Positions 1 through 10,915 of a stretch of 64,000 nt of DNA are shown here, piece after piece (positions within the stretch are counted from its first letter, which is position 1; every line of letters starts with the position of its first letter). Under the pieces are notes generated by a model. That model worked only from the letters and a program-made list of their open reading frames with translations. It searched no databases and had not been told where the DNA came from. The stretch is from Dechloromonas sp. HYN0024 (lineage in GTDB: Bacteria; Pseudomonadota; Gammaproteobacteria; Burkholderiales; Rhodocyclaceae), in the NCBI RefSeq assembly GCF_003441615.1, contig NZ_CP031842.1:124001-188000 (forward strand). Reading direction: 5' to 3'. The translations under genes and the position numbers were made by a program.

Positions 1-1329
1 CTGCTCGGGTTTTTTGAAGCGCTGCTTTTTCCACTCCTGCGAGGGGAGTACGCCCTTCGATTCGCCGTTGTCGTCCTTGCCGAGATCGATGCCGGTGCGC
101 TGACCGAGGCCCAGCGATCCCATGAACTTGGCGATGTTGTCGATCCCCATGTCGTTGGCCAGCATGTAGTAATAGGTGTCGCAGGAGTGGACGATGGACT
201 TGTACATATCCACGCTGCCGTGGCCACCCTTCTTGTCGTCGCGGAACTGGTGGTTGCCGAAATTGTAGTAGCCGGGATCGCTGATCGTCTGGTTCGGTGT
301 GCGCTTGCCCATTTCCAGCGCGGCCAGGGCCATGAAGGGCTTGAAGGTAGAGCCCGGCGGGTAGGCGCCATTGATTGCCCGATTGACCATTGGCTTGCTC
401 GGATGGTCGTTCAATTCCTTCCAGTTGTCCGGCGTAATGCCGTCGACGAAGAGGTTGGGGTCATAGGTCGGCGTCGACACCAGAGCCAGGATACCGCCGG
501 TTTTCGGGTCGATGGCGACGAGCGATCCCTTGCGGTCACCGAAGGCCTGCTCGGTGATCTGCTGCAGCTTGGCATCGAGGGTCAGGGCCAGATTGTTGCC
601 GGAAACCGGGGGAATCCGCTTCAGGCTGCGCAGGGCGCGGCCACCCGCATCGATTTCGACTTCTTCGTAACCGGTTTCACCGTGCAGTTCGAATTCGTAG
701 TGCTGTTCGAGGCCGGTCTTGCCGACATGGTCGGTACCCTTGTAATTGGCTTGCCGTTCCGCCTCCTCGATCCACTTCAGGTCGCGTTCGGTGATCCGTC
801 CGATGTAGCCGAGGGCGTGCGAAGCCGTCTCACCGAGAGGATATTGGCGGAATAGCCGGGCCTTTACTTCGACGCCGGGAAAGCGATAACGGTGGGCGGC
901 GAACTTGGCCACTTCAGCATCGGTCAGGCGGGTGCGGATCGGGATCGATTCGAAGTTCTTTGCCTCGTCGAGCAGGCGCTTGAAACGCTTGCGGTCTTTC
1001 GGCTGGATGTCGATGACTTCGGCCAGCGCATCGATCGTGGCGTCGAGTTGACCCGTCTGTGAGGGGGTAATTTCGAGGGTAAATGCCGAGTAATTGTGAG
1101 CCAGGACGACCCCGTTGCGGTCGGTGATGACGCCACGATTGGGGACAATGGGAATCAGCGCGATGCGGTTGTCTTCAGCCCGCGTGTGGTAAAAGTCGCG
1201 CTGGATGACCTGCAGCCAGAAAAAGCGCCCGAGCAGGATGGCGAAGGCGAGCAGGACGAAGATCGCGGCAAAGCCCAGGCGAAAGCGAAAGCGGTCGACA
1301 TCGGCTTCGGGATTGGCGAAATGGCCCAC
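1..1329 (-). CDS. mrdA: Penicillin-binding protein 2 (peptidoglycan DD-transpeptidase), C-terminus cut by window edge
   Basis: This is the elongasome transpeptidase that cross-links lateral-wall peptidoglycan. Reading the minus strand from a GTG at 1329 gives an N-terminal membrane anchor (about residues 15-35), a PBP dimerisation region, then the transpeptidase domain with the active-site motif STFK at about residue 327, close to its place in E. coli PBP2. A second-motif candidate, SCD, follows. The KTG motif would lie beyond base 1, so about 443 of roughly 620-640 residues are present. The GTG start is chosen because a GGAG ribosome site lies 6 nt upstream and the in-frame stop just before it is the mreD stop. 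It is the fourth gene of mreB-mreC-mreD-mrdA; rodA would be expected next, outside the window. Confidence 0.95.
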   Translation of the reverse strand, partial: MGHFANPEADVDRFRFRLGFAAIFVLLAFAILLGRFFWLQVIQRDFYHTRAEDNRIALIPIVPNRGVITDRNGVVLAHNYSAFTLEITPSQTGQLDATIDALAEVIDIQPKDRKRFKRLLDEAKNFESIPIRTRLTDAEVAKFAAHRYRFPGVEVKARLFRQYPLGETASHALGYIGRITERDLKWIEEAERQANYKGTDHVGKTGLEQHYEFELHGETGYEEVEIDAGGRALRSLKRIPPVSGNNLALTLDAKLQQITEQAFGDRKGSLVAIDPKTGGILALVSTPTYDPNLFVDGITPDNWKELNDHPSKPMVNRAINGAYPPGSTFKPFMALAALEMGKRTPNQTISDPGYYNFGNHQFRDDKKGGHGSVDMYKSIVHSCDTYYYMLANDMGIDNIAKFMGSLGLGQRTGIDLGKDDNGESKGVLPSQEWKKQRFKKPEQ

Positions 1330-1347
1330 GAACGCTCCGCTTCCGTC

Positions 1348-1869
1348 TTAAATCGGGCGGTTGGGATCCTGCTCGACCGGCCGGTACTGGGGCAGGAGCA
1401 GGATGAAGGTGGCCGGAATCCAGAGCAGCGTGGCAACGATGGGTCCGATGAAATAGCCCCAGCCCGGAAAATCGGCCCCGACCGCCAGGCGCATCAGGGC
1501 CTGCAGCAGTTGCGTGGCGATGAGCAGCGGGAGCACCTGCAAGGCCTGCTGCACCAGCGGGAACCACAGAATGCGGCGGGACAGTGCCGAGGCCGTGTAG
1601 GCGAGCAGGACGTAGGCGAAACAGTGCTGGCCGAGGACGGCACCATCGGCGACATCCATGAGCAGGCCGAGGACAAAGGCCCAGCCCATGCCGACCCGGC
1701 GAAACTCGCGGATGCACCAGAAGCAGAGGACCAGCGCCACCCAGTCGGGGACGCCCGGCCAGTGCGCCGTCGGCATGAAATTAAGGGCGACGGCACCGAT
1801 CAGGCTGAAGAAAATGAACCAGGGCTGAACCGGCTGCAAAATGCGCGAAGAAGAAAAAGTCGGCTGCAT
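1348..1869 (-). CDS. mreD: Rod shape-determining protein MreD
   Basis: This small integral membrane protein of the elongasome bridges MreC and the RodA/PBP2 synthase. The 173-residue product is almost wholly hydrophobic, with about five predicted transmembrane segments. It carries the family signature region around the GLLMDVADGAVLGQH stretch (about residues 78-92). Its length matches the usual 160-175 residues. The start ATG overlaps the mreC stop by one base and mrdA starts 18 nt downstream, so it is translationally coupled within the mre operon. No defect is seen. Confidence 0.95.
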   Translation of the reverse strand: MQPTFSSSRILQPVQPWFIFFSLIGAVALNFMPTAHWPGVPDWVALVLCFWCIREFRRVGMGWAFVLGLLMDVADGAVLGQHCFAYVLLAYTASALSRRILWFPLVQQALQVLPLLIATQLLQALMRLAVGADFPGWGYFIGPIVATLLWIPATFILLLPQYRPVEQDPNRPI

Positions 1870-2807
1870 CAGTTGCCCTTGCTCATGGTTTTCTTTTTCT
1901 TGCCGCGCAGGCCGGTCTTGTCGCTGCTGCCAGGCCGTCCGGATGATTCCGGCGGGGCCGGCGGCAAGGGCTGGCGCAGGTCAAGCACCATCACTTCGCC
2001 AAAGTTTTCGACCCCGGCAATCGGCACGCAGAAAATACGGGCGAAGGAATAGGCGCTGTCGCGTTCGATATTGACCACCTTGGCAACCGGGAAGCCCGGC
2101 AGATAAATGCCATCGAGTCCCGAGGTGACCAGCACGTCGCCGACCTGAATGTCGGCATTGGCCGGCATGTAGCGCAGTTCCAGCTGGCCGTTGCCGAGAC
2201 CGAAGACGACCGAGCGCTGCCCGCTGCGCACGATCTGCACCGGCACCACCTGATCCTTGTCGGTGATCAGCGTGATTTCAGCCGAGAACGGGAAGACACG
2301 GGTGACCTGGCCAACGACACCGGTTTCGTCGATGGCGGGCTGCCCGGCGACGATGCCGGCCTGCTGGCCCTTGTCGACGATGATCTTGCGGGAAAATGGA
2401 TCACGCGCCGTGTACAGGATCTGGGTGACCTGGCCACTGGCTTTTTCCCGCTCCTTGACCGAGAGCAGCTTGCGCAGCCGTTCATTCTCGGCTTCGAGCT
2501 GGGCCAGGCGCTGCAGGTTTGGGGCGGTGGCGAGCTGGGCGTGCTTCAGTTCGTTATTGTCCTGCTGCAGGCTGTGCATGCCCTGCAGGTAGGTGGCTGC
2601 GTAATCAACCAGGCTGCCGGGCGTCTGAGCGACGCGCTGGACCGGATCGACGACCAGGGCAATGCTCTGGCGCAGCAGGTCGAGACTCTTGAAGCGCAGG
2701 TCGACGACAAAGATCGCCAGCGAAACGGCGATATAGAAAGTCAGAAGGGCCAGCGGCGCTGGCCCTTGCTTGAAGAACGGTGGAGGCGCGTGGTCGATGC
2801 CGGCCAT
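1869..2807 (-). CDS. mreC: Rod shape-determining protein MreC
   Basis: MreC is the periplasmic scaffold of the lateral-wall synthesis complex. The 312-residue protein has a short cytoplasmic N-terminus, one membrane anchor (about residues 20-40, LTFYIAVSLAIFVVDL), a coiled-coil dimerisation stretch (about 75-120) and then the double beta-barrel MreC domain containing the VTSGLDGIYLPGFPV segment. The C-terminal tail is proline/glycine and lysine-rich and low in complexity, as is common in betaproteobacteria. It lies 30 nt downstream of mreB and overlaps mreD. Confidence 0.95.
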   Translation of the reverse strand: MAGIDHAPPPFFKQGPAPLALLTFYIAVSLAIFVVDLRFKSLDLLRQSIALVVDPVQRVAQTPGSLVDYAATYLQGMHSLQQDNNELKHAQLATAPNLQRLAQLEAENERLRKLLSVKEREKASGQVTQILYTARDPFSRKIIVDKGQQAGIVAGQPAIDETGVVGQVTRVFPFSAEITLITDKDQVVPVQIVRSGQRSVVFGLGNGQLELRYMPANADIQVGDVLVTSGLDGIYLPGFPVAKVVNIERDSAYSFARIFCVPIAGVENFGEVMVLDLRQPLPPAPPESSGRPGSSDKTGLRGKKKKTMSKGN

Positions 2808-2837
2808 CGCTCAGTCCTGGCGTGCTGCGGTCAATGG

Positions 2838-3917
<1,080 letters not shown>

Positions 3918-3946
3918 TTATGATACCTTATAACGCTTCCCATTTT

Positions 3947-3974
3947 AAGACTTTGTGCACTGCAAAAAAGTCTT
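3947..3974. repeat. 8-bp inverted repeat in the mreB/gatC divergent promoter region
   Basis: AAGACTTT (3947-3954) and AAAGTCTT (3967-3974) form a perfect inverted repeat with a 12-base spacer. It sits in the only 101 bases between the divergent mreB and gatC starts, just upstream of gatC. It could be an operator dyad or a weak hairpin in the gatC leader; nothing in the sequence decides between these. Confidence 0.4.
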
Positions 3975-3982
3975 TGGACCCC

Positions 3983-4270
3983 ATGTCGCTCACACTAGAA
4001 CAGGTAAAACGCATCGCCCATCTCGCCCGGATCGAGATCAGCGATGACGAGGCGCTGACCACCCAGGGCCATCTCAATGGCATTTTCCAGTTGATCGAGC
4101 AGATGCAAGCGGTTGATACCCGTGGCGTCGAGCCGATGGCGCATGCGCAGGATGTCAGCCAGCGTCTGCGTGAAGACGCTGTCACCGAGGGTGATCGGCG
4201 GGCTGCCTATCAGGCCGTTGCCCCGGATACCGAAGCCGGTCTTTATCTCGTGCCGAAGGTGATCGAATGA
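3983..4270 (+). CDS. gatC: Asp-tRNA(Asn)/Glu-tRNA(Gln) amidotransferase subunit C
   Basis: GatC is the small subunit that wraps around GatA and stabilises the GatCAB complex, which converts mischarged Glu-tRNA(Gln) or Asp-tRNA(Asn) to the amide form. The 95-residue protein starts [20 protein letters not shown], the standard family N-terminus, and ends with the [14 protein letters not shown] tail. An upstream in-frame ATG at 3884 would add 33 residues without family character and run through the promoter region, so the ATG at 3983 is preferred. The stop overlaps gatA by 4 nt (ATGA). Confidence 0.96.
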   Translation: MSLTLEQVKRIAHLARIEISDDEALTTQGHLNGIFQLIEQMQAVDTRGVEPMAHAQDVSQRLREDAVTEGDRRAAYQAVAPDTEAGLYLVPKVIE

Positions 4271-5721
4271 TCAATGCCAGTCTCAAGCAACTGTCGCAGG
4301 CGCTGGCCGCGAAGCAGATTTCCAGCGTCGAGTTGTCGACCTTGTTCCTCGACCGCATCGAGCGTCTGAACCCGACGCTCAACGCCTTTGTTACGGTCGA
4401 CCGCGAAAAGAGCCTGACCATGGCTCGTGCCGCCGATGCCCGGATTGCCGCAGGCACCGCCGGTCTGCTCACCGGCATTCCGATCGCCCAGAAGGACATC
4501 TTTTGTGCCGAAGGCTGGACGACGACCTGCGGATCGAAAATGCTGGCCAATTTCGTCTCGCCCTACGACGCGACGGTGATCCACAAGATGCATGCCGAAG
4601 CCGGTCTCGTCTCGCTTGGCAAGACCAACATGGACGAATTCGCCATGGGTTCGTCGAACGAAACATCGTTCTTCGGCCCGGTGCGCAATCCCTGGGATAC
4701 CAGCCGGGTGCCGGGTGGCTCGTCGGGTGGTTCGGCCGCTGCTGTCGCGGCCCGTCTGGCTCCGGCCGCGACCGGTACCGATACTGGCGGTTCAATCCGC
4801 CAGCCGGCTGCGCTGTGCAACCTGACCGGGCTCAAGCCTACCTACGGTGTGGTTTCCCGTTACGGCATGATTGCCTTCGCCTCGTCGCTCGATCAGGGTG
4901 GCCCGATGGCGGCCAGTGCCGAGGACTGCGCGCTGCTCCTCAATACCATGGTTGGTTTTGACGAACGTGACTCGACTTCGCTCGACCGCCCGCTCGAAGA
5001 CTACAGCCGTGATCTGGAAAAGCCGCTGAATGGCCTGCGCATCGGCCTGCCCAAAGAGTTTTTCGGTGAAGGCTGCGATGCCGAGGTGATGGCTGCCGTG
5101 CGCGCTGCCATTGCCGAATACGAGAAGTTGGGGGCGACGACAGTTGAGGTATCGCTGCCCAATTCGCATCTGTCGGTGCCGGCCTATTACGTGATTGCGC
5201 CGGCCGAGGCCAGTTCCAATCTGTCGCGCTTCGATGGCGCCCGCTACGGCTATCGCGCCCCGGATTATGCCAATCTCGAGCAGATGTACGAGAAGACCCG
5301 GGCCCAGGGCTTTGGTGCCGAGGTCAAGCGACGCATCATGATCGGCGCTTACGTGCTGTCGCATGGCTATTACGACGCCTACTACCTGCAGGCGCAGCGC
5401 ATCCGTCGCCTGATTGCCGATGATTTCGTCGAAGCCTTCAAGCATTGCGACGTGATCATGGGGCCGACCTCGCCGTCTACCGCCTTCAAACTTGGTGAAA
5501 AAGCCGCCGATCCGGTCCAGATGTACCTTTCGGATATCTACACCATCGCCGTCAATCTGGCCGGCCTGCCCGGCATGTCGGTTCCTTGTGGCTTCGTCGG
5601 TGGCTTGCCGGTCGGTCTGCAATTGATCGGCAATTACTTTGCCGAGGGGCAATTGCTCAACGTGGCGCACCGTTATCAGCAGGCGACCGACTGGCATCTG
5701 CGCCGGGCGGCCATCGAATAA
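4267..5721 (+). CDS. gatA: Asp-tRNA(Asn)/Glu-tRNA(Gln) amidotransferase subunit A (amidase)
   Basis: GatA hydrolyses glutamine to supply ammonia to GatB. The 484-residue protein belongs to the amidase-signature family, with the Ser-cisSer-Lys triad visible: Lys about 76 in IAQKDIF, cis-Ser about 152 in [10 protein letters not shown], and nucleophile Ser about 176 in [10 protein letters not shown]. Length and motif spacing fit GatA rather than a general amidase, and the flanking gatC and gatB settle the assignment. Confidence 0.98.
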   Translation: MINASLKQLSQALAAKQISSVELSTLFLDRIERLNPTLNAFVTVDREKSLTMARAADARIAAGTAGLLTGIPIAQKDIFCAEGWTTTCGSKMLANFVSPYDATVIHKMHAEAGLVSLGKTNMDEFAMGSSNETSFFGPVRNPWDTSRVPGGSSGGSAAAVAARLAPAATGTDTGGSIRQPAALCNLTGLKPTYGVVSRYGMIAFASSLDQGGPMAASAEDCALLLNTMVGFDERDSTSLDRPLEDYSRDLEKPLNGLRIGLPKEFFGEGCDAEVMAAVRAAIAEYEKLGATTVEVSLPNSHLSVPAYYVIAPAEASSNLSRFDGARYGYRAPDYANLEQMYEKTRAQGFGAEVKRRIMIGAYVLSHGYYDAYYLQAQRIRRLIADDFVEAFKHCDVIMGPTSPSTAFKLGEKAADPVQMYLSDIYTIAVNLAGLPGMSVPCGFVGGLPVGLQLIGNYFAEGQLLNVAHRYQQATDWHLRRAAIE

Positions 5722-5723
5722 GC

Positions 5724-6257
5724 ATGTGGCGGCGTCTGCTGCTCGTTTTTGTCCTGGCTGCGGCGGGTTGTGCCGAGGTCGGAAAGCAGCCGAAAACGGC
5801 TGCCGAAGACGCGCCGGTGCCCGAGATGCAGGCGACAGAGAGTAGTGAGCCGAAGCTCAAGAATTCGACGCTGAAGTATCTGGCCAATCGCAACCTGAAG
5901 CCCCAGCCGACGCGACCGCTCAATGTCCGTTCGCGCTGTACGCACAAGGATGCGATCGGTACGCAGACCCGGCTCGATCTGCTGGTCAAGGAGGCCGAGG
6001 TCAAGACTTTCGTCGCTCAGGTCAGCATGAAGGGGCGTGGCACCTGCCGCTTTGACCTGAATGAGTTTGATCAGGTCGAAAAAATGCCGCAAGCCCTGCT
6101 GCGCCATAAAAAACAGTCGGATTGTCTGGTGCGTATGTGGGAGCAGGGCCCAAAAGTAACGATTGCATTTAACAGTTGTCCCAAATCCTGCGATGGCGGG
6201 GCCTTCGAATATTTGTGGCCGATCATGGTCGAGGCGAAGAGCGGGCAATGTTTCTGA
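5724..6257 (+). CDS. Putative lipoprotein of unknown function between gatA and gatB
   Basis: I do not recognise the family. The 177-residue product starts [16 protein letters not shown], a short lipoprotein signal with a lipobox-like AAGC, so it is probably acylated at Cys16 and held in the envelope. The mature part is basic, with five further cysteines that could form disulfides, and no enzyme motif is seen. The start is 2 nt after the gatA stop and the stop is 13 nt before gatB, so it is embedded in the gatCAB operon. An upstream in-frame start would overlap gatA extensively and is rejected. It has no evident link to tRNA amidation. Confidence 0.8.
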   Translation: MWRRLLLVFVLAAAGCAEVGKQPKTAAEDAPVPEMQATESSEPKLKNSTLKYLANRNLKPQPTRPLNVRSRCTHKDAIGTQTRLDLLVKEAEVKTFVAQVSMKGRGTCRFDLNEFDQVEKMPQALLRHKKQSDCLVRMWEQGPKVTIAFNSCPKSCDGGAFEYLWPIMVEAKSGQCF

Positions 6258-6270
6258 AACGGATAAAGCT

Positions 6271-7725
6271 ATGAATCAGTGGGAAGTAGTGATCGGCATC
6301 GAAACACACGCACAACTGGCGACGGTTTCGAAGATTTTTTCCGGTGCCTCGACAGCCTTCGGCGCGGCACCCAACACGCAGGCTTGCGCGGTTGACCTCG
6401 CCTTGCCCGGTGTTTTGCCGGTGCTCAACAAGAAAGCGGTCGAATGCGCCATTCGCTTTGGTCTGGCCATCGGTGCCGAAGTGGCGCAGAAATCCGTTTT
6501 TGCCCGCAAGAACTACTTTTATCCCGATCTGCCCAAGGGCTACCAGATTAGCCAGATGGACCTGCCGGTCGTCGTCGGCGGCAATATCACCTTGCAGGTA
6601 GGCCAAGGCGAGAAGGCTTACGAAAAAGTCGTGCGCCTGACCCGCGCCCACCTCGAAGAGGATGCCGGCAAGTCGCTGCACGAGGATTTTCAGGGCAAGT
6701 CGGGTATCGATCTCAATCGTGCCGGTACGCCGCTCCTCGAAATCGTCTCCGAGCCGGACATGCGCTCCTCCGATGAGGCGGTAGCCTACGCCAAGTCGCT
6801 GCACGCACTGGTGCAGTGGATCGGTATCTGCGACGGCAACATGCAGGAAGGCTCTTTCCGTTGCGATGCCAACGTTTCCGTGCGTCCGAAAGGGCAGGCT
6901 GAATTTGGGACGCGGCGCGAAATCAAAAATCTCAACTCTTTCCGCTTTCTCAAGGAAGCCATTGATTTCGAAGTCCAGTGGCAGATCAACGAAATCGAGG
7001 AAGGTCGCAAAATTCAGCAAGCCACCGTGCTGTTTGACCCCGATAGCGGCGAGACGCGCATGATGCGCAGCAAGGAAGATGCGCACGATTATCGCTATTT
7101 CCCCGATCCAGATCTGCTGCCGCTGGTCATTTCCAGCGAATGGATTGCCCGCGTTCAGGGCGAGTTGCCCGAGTTGCCAGGTCAGATGCGCGAGCGCTTT
7201 GTCAGCGAACTGGGTCTGTCGGTCTACGACGCCAGCGCCCTGACCGCCAGTCAGGAAATTGCCGGATACTTCCAAGCGACCGTCGCCAGCGCCGGCAAAC
7301 AGAATGCCAAGCCCTGTGCCAACTGGGTCATGGTTGATCTCGCCGGGAGGCTCAACAAGGATGGCAAGGAGATCGCCGCGTCGCCTGTATCCGCCGCCCA
7401 GTTGGCTGGCCTGATCCAGCGCATCGCCGATAACACCATCTCGAACAACATCGCCAAGAAGGTTTTCGAGGCCTTGTGGAACGGGGAGGGGGCGACGGCG
7501 GACGAGGTCATCGACAAGCAGGGACTCAAGCAGATTACCGACAGCGGTGCCATCGAGTCTCTGGTGGATGAAGTACTGGCGGCCAATCCCGCCAATGTCG
7601 CCGAATTCAAGGCGGGCAAGGAAAAGGCCTTCAATGCGCTGGTTGGTCAGGTGATGAAGGCAGCCAAGGGCAAGGCCAATCCGCAGCAGGTCAATGACCT
7701 GCTCAAGCAGAAACTGGCGGGTTGA
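6271..7725 (+). CDS. gatB: Asp-tRNA(Asn)/Glu-tRNA(Gln) amidotransferase subunit B
   Basis: GatB is the kinase/transamidase subunit that phosphorylates the misacylated tRNA glutamate or aspartate and amidates it. The 484-residue protein begins [16 protein letters not shown], the hallmark GatB N-terminus. It contains the [18 protein letters not shown] segment near residue 85, a cradle domain with HLEEDAGKS, and a C-terminal GatB/YqeY helical and tail region. An earlier in-frame ATG at 6163 lies inside the lipoprotein gene and adds non-family residues, so the ATG at 6271 is used. It converges with zero spacing on the next gene. Confidence 0.98.
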   Translation: MNQWEVVIGIETHAQLATVSKIFSGASTAFGAAPNTQACAVDLALPGVLPVLNKKAVECAIRFGLAIGAEVAQKSVFARKNYFYPDLPKGYQISQMDLPVVVGGNITLQVGQGEKAYEKVVRLTRAHLEEDAGKSLHEDFQGKSGIDLNRAGTPLLEIVSEPDMRSSDEAVAYAKSLHALVQWIGICDGNMQEGSFRCDANVSVRPKGQAEFGTRREIKNLNSFRFLKEAIDFEVQWQINEIEEGRKIQQATVLFDPDSGETRMMRSKEDAHDYRYFPDPDLLPLVISSEWIARVQGELPELPGQMRERFVSELGLSVYDASALTASQEIAGYFQATVASAGKQNAKPCANWVMVDLAGRLNKDGKEIAASPVSAAQLAGLIQRIADNTISNNIAKKVFEALWNGEGATADEVIDKQGLKQITDSGAIESLVDEVLAANPANVAEFKAGKEKAFNALVGQVMKAAKGKANPQQVNDLLKQKLAG

Positions 7726-8361
7726 TCAGCGGATCGGGGTGGGCGTTGCCGGCAGGGGGCGGCGCGTCAGTTCGAAATAGCGCTTGCGGTCGGCGTCGTA
7801 CTTGGCCTTGATCGACTCGAAATCCCGCTTCTTGATGTCGAGGAGTTCCTGCTGGAGTTTGATCTCGTGGTCGAGGGCGCGCAAATCCCGCTCGAGATCG
7901 GGGGGCAGGGTTTTCTTTTTGTAGAACTCGGCTTCGTCCTCAAATTTCTTGCGCTTGGTACGTGCCTGGTCGATACGTGAAATCGTCGCCAGAATGGCAA
8001 AGTTAACGTCGGCCTCGGCCTTTTTCTGGGCCAGGTCGATGTCTTCTGGCATGGCATAGGTGTCGAGCAGGGCCTGGTCGCGTCGGCGCTGCTCGCGACT
8101 GGCATCTTCAAGCTGCTTGCGCCGACGGTTCTCAGCGACCTGCTCGGCCTTTTGTTCCGGCGTCAGGGCGGCACCAACTTCCTTGACGATATTGCCGCCG
8201 CTGTCGAGGACGCGATAGGCGCGACCCCGGCATTGATCCGGTAAAACATCGCCGCAGACGCGGCGAGCAGTACCCGGGTCCTGGCAACAGTAAAACTCGC
8301 CCGAAGCCTGCGCCGAGTTCAACGAAATCAACAACAGAGGGGCGAGGAGTAGTTTACGCAT
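7726..8361 (-). CDS. Secreted coiled-coil protein, possibly DUF4124-like N-terminus
   Basis: The 211-residue product has a cleavable signal peptide ([20 protein letters not shown]), then a cysteine-rich segment (YCCQD, RRVCGD, PDQCRG) resembling the short DUF4124-type domain of betaproteobacterial envelope proteins. A long, highly charged coiled coil follows (about residues 75-195, rich in K/R/E/D/Q). It is therefore a periplasmic structural or adaptor protein of unknown role. Its start overlaps the pyrE stop by 8 nt, so it is probably co-transcribed with pyrE. A longer form reaching into pyrE was rejected because the signal peptide defines the start. Confidence 0.75.
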   Translation of the reverse strand: MRKLLLAPLLLISLNSAQASGEFYCCQDPGTARRVCGDVLPDQCRGRAYRVLDSGGNIVKEVGAALTPEQKAEQVAENRRRKQLEDASREQRRRDQALLDTYAMPEDIDLAQKKAEADVNFAILATISRIDQARTKRKKFEDEAEFYKKKTLPPDLERDLRALDHEIKLQQELLDIKKRDFESIKAKYDADRKRYFELTRRPLPATPTPIR

Positions 8362-8995
8362 GGATGCCGTACTGCTCGCGGTAGCGAGTGACCGCGTCAC
8401 GGTGGGTGGCAAATTCAGGGTGGTGGGCAAGGAAGGACATGAGGTCGCTGAGTCCGGCCACGGCGATGACCGGGATGCCATAGTCGCGCTGGACTTCCTG
8501 GACAGCCGAGAGATCTCCCTGGCCGCGTTCCTGACGATCGAGGGCGATCAGCACGCCAGCCGGGGTGGCGCCCGCGGCGCGGATTAGTTCGACCGATTCG
8601 CGCACCGAGGTCCCGGCCGAAATGACGTCATCAACGATCAGCACACGGCCATTCAGCGGGGCACCGACGATGCTGCCGCCTTCGCCGTGATCCTTGGCTT
8701 CCTTGCGGTTGTAGGCAAAGGGGAAGTTGCGGCCGCGTTGGGCCAGTGCCATGGTGATCGTGGCGACCAGCGGAATGCCCTTGTAGGCAGGGCCAAACAG
8801 CATGTCGAACTGGATGCCGCCGGCTTCGGCTGCTTTGGCGTAGAATTCGGCCAGACGGCCAAGCGAGTTGCCATCGTTGAACAGACCGGCATTGAAAAAG
8901 TAAGGCGAGAGCCTTCCGGCCTTGGTCTTGAACTCGCCAAAGCGCAGTACCTGACAGTTCAGCGCAAATTCGATGAAATCCTGACGAAAATCCAT
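8354..8995 (-). CDS. pyrE: Orotate phosphoribosyltransferase
   Basis: PyrE makes orotidine 5'-phosphate from orotate and PRPP in pyrimidine synthesis. Starting at [12 protein letters not shown] gives 213 residues, the same as E. coli PyrE. The PRPP-binding signature [17 protein letters not shown] is at about residues 120-136, and GPAYKGIPL near residue 69 is the family substrate loop. An upstream start at 9043 would add 16 residues of no family character and abut the divergent exonuclease gene. Only 47 nt separate it from that divergent gene, so the two share a promoter region. Confidence 0.97.
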   Translation of the reverse strand: MDFRQDFIEFALNCQVLRFGEFKTKAGRLSPYFFNAGLFNDGNSLGRLAEFYAKAAEAGGIQFDMLFGPAYKGIPLVATITMALAQRGRNFPFAYNRKEAKDHGEGGSIVGAPLNGRVLIVDDVISAGTSVRESVELIRAAGATPAGVLIALDRQERGQGDLSAVQEVQRDYGIPVIAVAGLSDLMSFLAHHPEFATHRDAVTRYREQYGIHA

Positions 8996-9042
8996 ATTTT
9001 TCCATTCACTTCGGCCGGGAAAACCGGGCCGATCAATGCTCA

Positions 9043-9822
9043 ATGTTACGCATCATCTCCCTGAATCTCAATGGTATCCGCTCTGCCTGGAGCAAAAATG
9101 TGCTGCCCTGGGTCATTTCGCAGCAGCCCGACATCATCTGTCTGCAGGAACTGAAAGCCCAGTTGCCCGATTTGACGCCGGAAATGATGGCGCCCGATGG
9201 CATGCGGGCGTTCTATCACTGCGCCGAAAAGAAGGGATATAGCGGCGTTGGTATCTGGAGTCGTCAGGCCCCCGACCGGGTCATAGAAGGCTTTGACGGT
9301 GGCGAGTTTGATGCCGAGGGTCGTTATATCCGGGCGGATTTTGGAAATCTGTCGGTGATTTCGCTCTATTTGCCATCGGGCTCGTCGTCGCCCGAGCGCC
9401 AGGAAGCCAAATTCCGCTTCCTGGATGTGTTCTATCCTCAGATGCTGGCCTTGCGCGCCGAGGGCCGGGAAATTGTCCTATGTGGTGACTGGAATATCGC
9501 GCATCAGGCCATCGACCTTAAAAACTGGAAATCGAACCAGAAAAACTCGGGTTTCCTGCCTGAGGAGCGCGCCTGGTTGGGCCGTCTCTTTGATGAGCAG
9601 GGCTGGGTCGACGTCTATCGGCGACTGTATCCGGATGCCGGCGAAGCCTGTTATACGTGGTGGAGCAATCGCGGCCAGGCCTGGGCCAAGAATGTCGGGT
9701 GGCGAATCGACTACCAGATTGCCACCCCGGGCATTGCCGCAACGGCCGTGAACGCTGAAGTCTACAAGGCCGAGCGATTTTCCGACCATGCGCCTCTAAT
9801 CATTGACTACGACTACAAATAA
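9043..9822 (+). CDS. xthA: Exodeoxyribonuclease III (AP endonuclease)
   Basis: This Mg-dependent AP endonuclease/3'-5' exonuclease acts in base-excision repair. The 259-residue protein has the ExoIII/APE fold landmarks: [15 protein letters not shown] at the N-terminus, the metal-binding Glu in ICLQELKAQ near residue 36, the [14 protein letters not shown] catalytic segment near residue 147, the [10 protein letters not shown] segment, and the terminal [10 protein letters not shown] with the catalytic Asp-His pair. Length is typical. It is transcribed alone, divergent from pyrE. Confidence 0.96.
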   Translation: MLRIISLNLNGIRSAWSKNVLPWVISQQPDIICLQELKAQLPDLTPEMMAPDGMRAFYHCAEKKGYSGVGIWSRQAPDRVIEGFDGGEFDAEGRYIRADFGNLSVISLYLPSGSSSPERQEAKFRFLDVFYPQMLALRAEGREIVLCGDWNIAHQAIDLKNWKSNQKNSGFLPEERAWLGRLFDEQGWVDVYRRLYPDAGEACYTWWSNRGQAWAKNVGWRIDYQIATPGIAATAVNAEVYKAERFSDHAPLIIDYDYK

Positions 9823-9836
9823 GCATCCAAAGTGAA

Positions 9837-9865
9837 TTGATTTCGCCGCCCACTAGGGATAATCT
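9837..9865 (+). promoter_or_regulatory. Candidate sigma70 promoter for the DUF883-YqjE-YqjK-LETM1-like operon
   Basis: In the 76-base gap before the DUF883 gene there is a TTGATT box (9837-9842) and a GATAAT/TAATCT box (9858-9865), with 15 or 17 bases between depending on the -10 chosen. The placement about 35 bases before the start codon fits. Only sequence resemblance supports it. Confidence 0.4.
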
Positions 9866-9898
9866 GTAATTCTGCTTAACTCACCAACGAGGTTCAAA

Positions 9899-10213
9899 AT
9901 GTCTGAAGAAATGACTGCTGCCAACAAGCAAAAGTTGGTTACCGATCTGAAGGTCGTGATCTCCGATACCGAAGAGTTGCTGCGTGCCACGGCAGGTGCT
10001 GCGGGTGAAAAAGTGAGTGAGTTGCGCGAGCGTTTGGGTGTTCGTCTGCGCGATACCAAGGAGCGCGTTATTGATCTCGAGGCCGCCCTCGTTGACAAGA
10101 CCAAGGCCGCTGCCCGCGCCACCGATGATTTTGTGCACGAAGAGCCGTGGAAGGCCGTTGGCGTTGCTGCCGCACTGGGTCTTGCGCTGGGTGTACTGAT
10201 CGGCCGTCGTTAA
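9899..10213 (+). CDS. DUF883 (ElaB/YqjD-like) membrane-anchored stress protein
   Basis: The 104-residue protein has the YqjD/ElaB layout: a long amphipathic helical region (about residues 5-80) with the RERLGVRLRDTKERV segment, then a C-terminal glycine-rich transmembrane anchor ending ALGLALGVLIGRR. In E. coli, members are inner-membrane, stationary-phase proteins that can bind ribosomes. It is followed after 4 nt by a yqjE-like gene and then a yqjK-like gene, the same order as E. coli yqjD-yqjE-yqjK, which supports the call. Confidence 0.9.
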   Translation: MSEEMTAANKQKLVTDLKVVISDTEELLRATAGAAGEKVSELRERLGVRLRDTKERVIDLEAALVDKTKAAARATDDFVHEEPWKAVGVAAALGLALGVLIGRR

Positions 10214-10217
10214 ACTA

Positions 10218-10625
10218 ATGGCCGATCAGGCAGGCGGTGAAGCAGGTCGCGCCGGCCTCTTCGCCGCGTTGAAAAACACCCTCGCGACGCTGATCGCGAT
10301 TGGCAAGACGCGCGCCGAACTTCTCGTCACCGAGCTTGAGGAAGAGAAACTCCGCCTCATTTCCTTGTGGTCGAAGGCGATCGGCGCTGCGTTTACCTTG
10401 GCCGTCGGTGTTTTGCTCGGTGTTTTTGCCCTGATCCTGGCATTCTGGGAGCAGCGGGTTGTTGTTTGCTCCATCCTGGCGCTGCTTTTTATCACGGCAG
10501 GGCTGGTGTTGATTGCCTCACTGAAGAGACAGGCAGCCCAACCCAGTAAATTGTTCCGGGCGAGCCTGTCGGAACTTGAGACCGACATGGCGCAACTGCA
10601 CCGCCATGCCAACAAGCCGGAATGA
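10218..10625 (+). CDS. yqjE: YqjE / phage-holin-family membrane protein
   Basis: The 135-residue protein has the YqjE (holin superfamily III) pattern. A charged N-terminal helix contains TRAELLVTELEEEKLRL, followed by two adjacent transmembrane helices (about residues 52-75 and 80-102) and a basic cytoplasmic tail. Despite the family name it is a chromosomal envelope protein and not phage-derived here. It overlaps the next gene by 4 nt in the stress-type operon. Confidence 0.88.
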   Translation: MADQAGGEAGRAGLFAALKNTLATLIAIGKTRAELLVTELEEEKLRLISLWSKAIGAAFTLAVGVLLGVFALILAFWEQRVVVCSILALLFITAGLVLIASLKRQAAQPSKLFRASLSELETDMAQLHRHANKPE

Positions 10626-10915
10626 ACCCAAAACTACTTGAGCTGGCGACGCGGCACGGAGCCCTCAAGGCGCGCATCGACGAACAGCGTCGTCTTCTCG
10701 GGCAGCATTCGGTGCCGCTCGAAGGGGCATTGGCGCGCGGCGATCAGGTCCTCAAAGGGGTGGACTGGCTGAAACATCATCCGGCAGCTGTCGCGATTGC
10801 CATCGCCGTGGCCGCCGTCGCCCGTCCCCGAAGGGCCGTGCGGTGGGCAAGGCGAGGGTTCTTTCTGTGGCGCGGCTGGCAAGCAATCCGTAAGTCCTTG
10901 ATCGGTGCGCAGTGA
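10622..10915 (+). CDS. YqjK-like protein
   Basis: This 97-residue basic protein begins MNPKLLELATRHGALKARID, a helical N-terminus containing QRRLLGQH. It has a small hydrophobic stretch VAIAIAVAAVARP at about residues 55-67 and a terminal Trp/Arg-rich segment. Order and size match YqjK, the third gene of the yqjDEK set, of unknown biochemical role. Its stop overlaps the next gene's GTG start. Confidence 0.75.
   Translation: MNPKLLELATRHGALKARIDEQRRLLGQHSVPLEGALARGDQVLKGVDWLKHHPAAVAIAIAVAAVARPRRAVRWARRGFFLWRGWQAIRKSLIGAQ

Noticed and set aside
6223..7275. 350-codon open frame opposite gatB
   Set aside because: gatB is unmistakable on the other strand; the shadow has no recognisable domain or ribosome site.
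10218..10625. Phage remnant suggested by a holin-family protein
   Set aside because: It belongs to the chromosomal yqjD-yqjE-yqjK stress set; no other phage gene is near.
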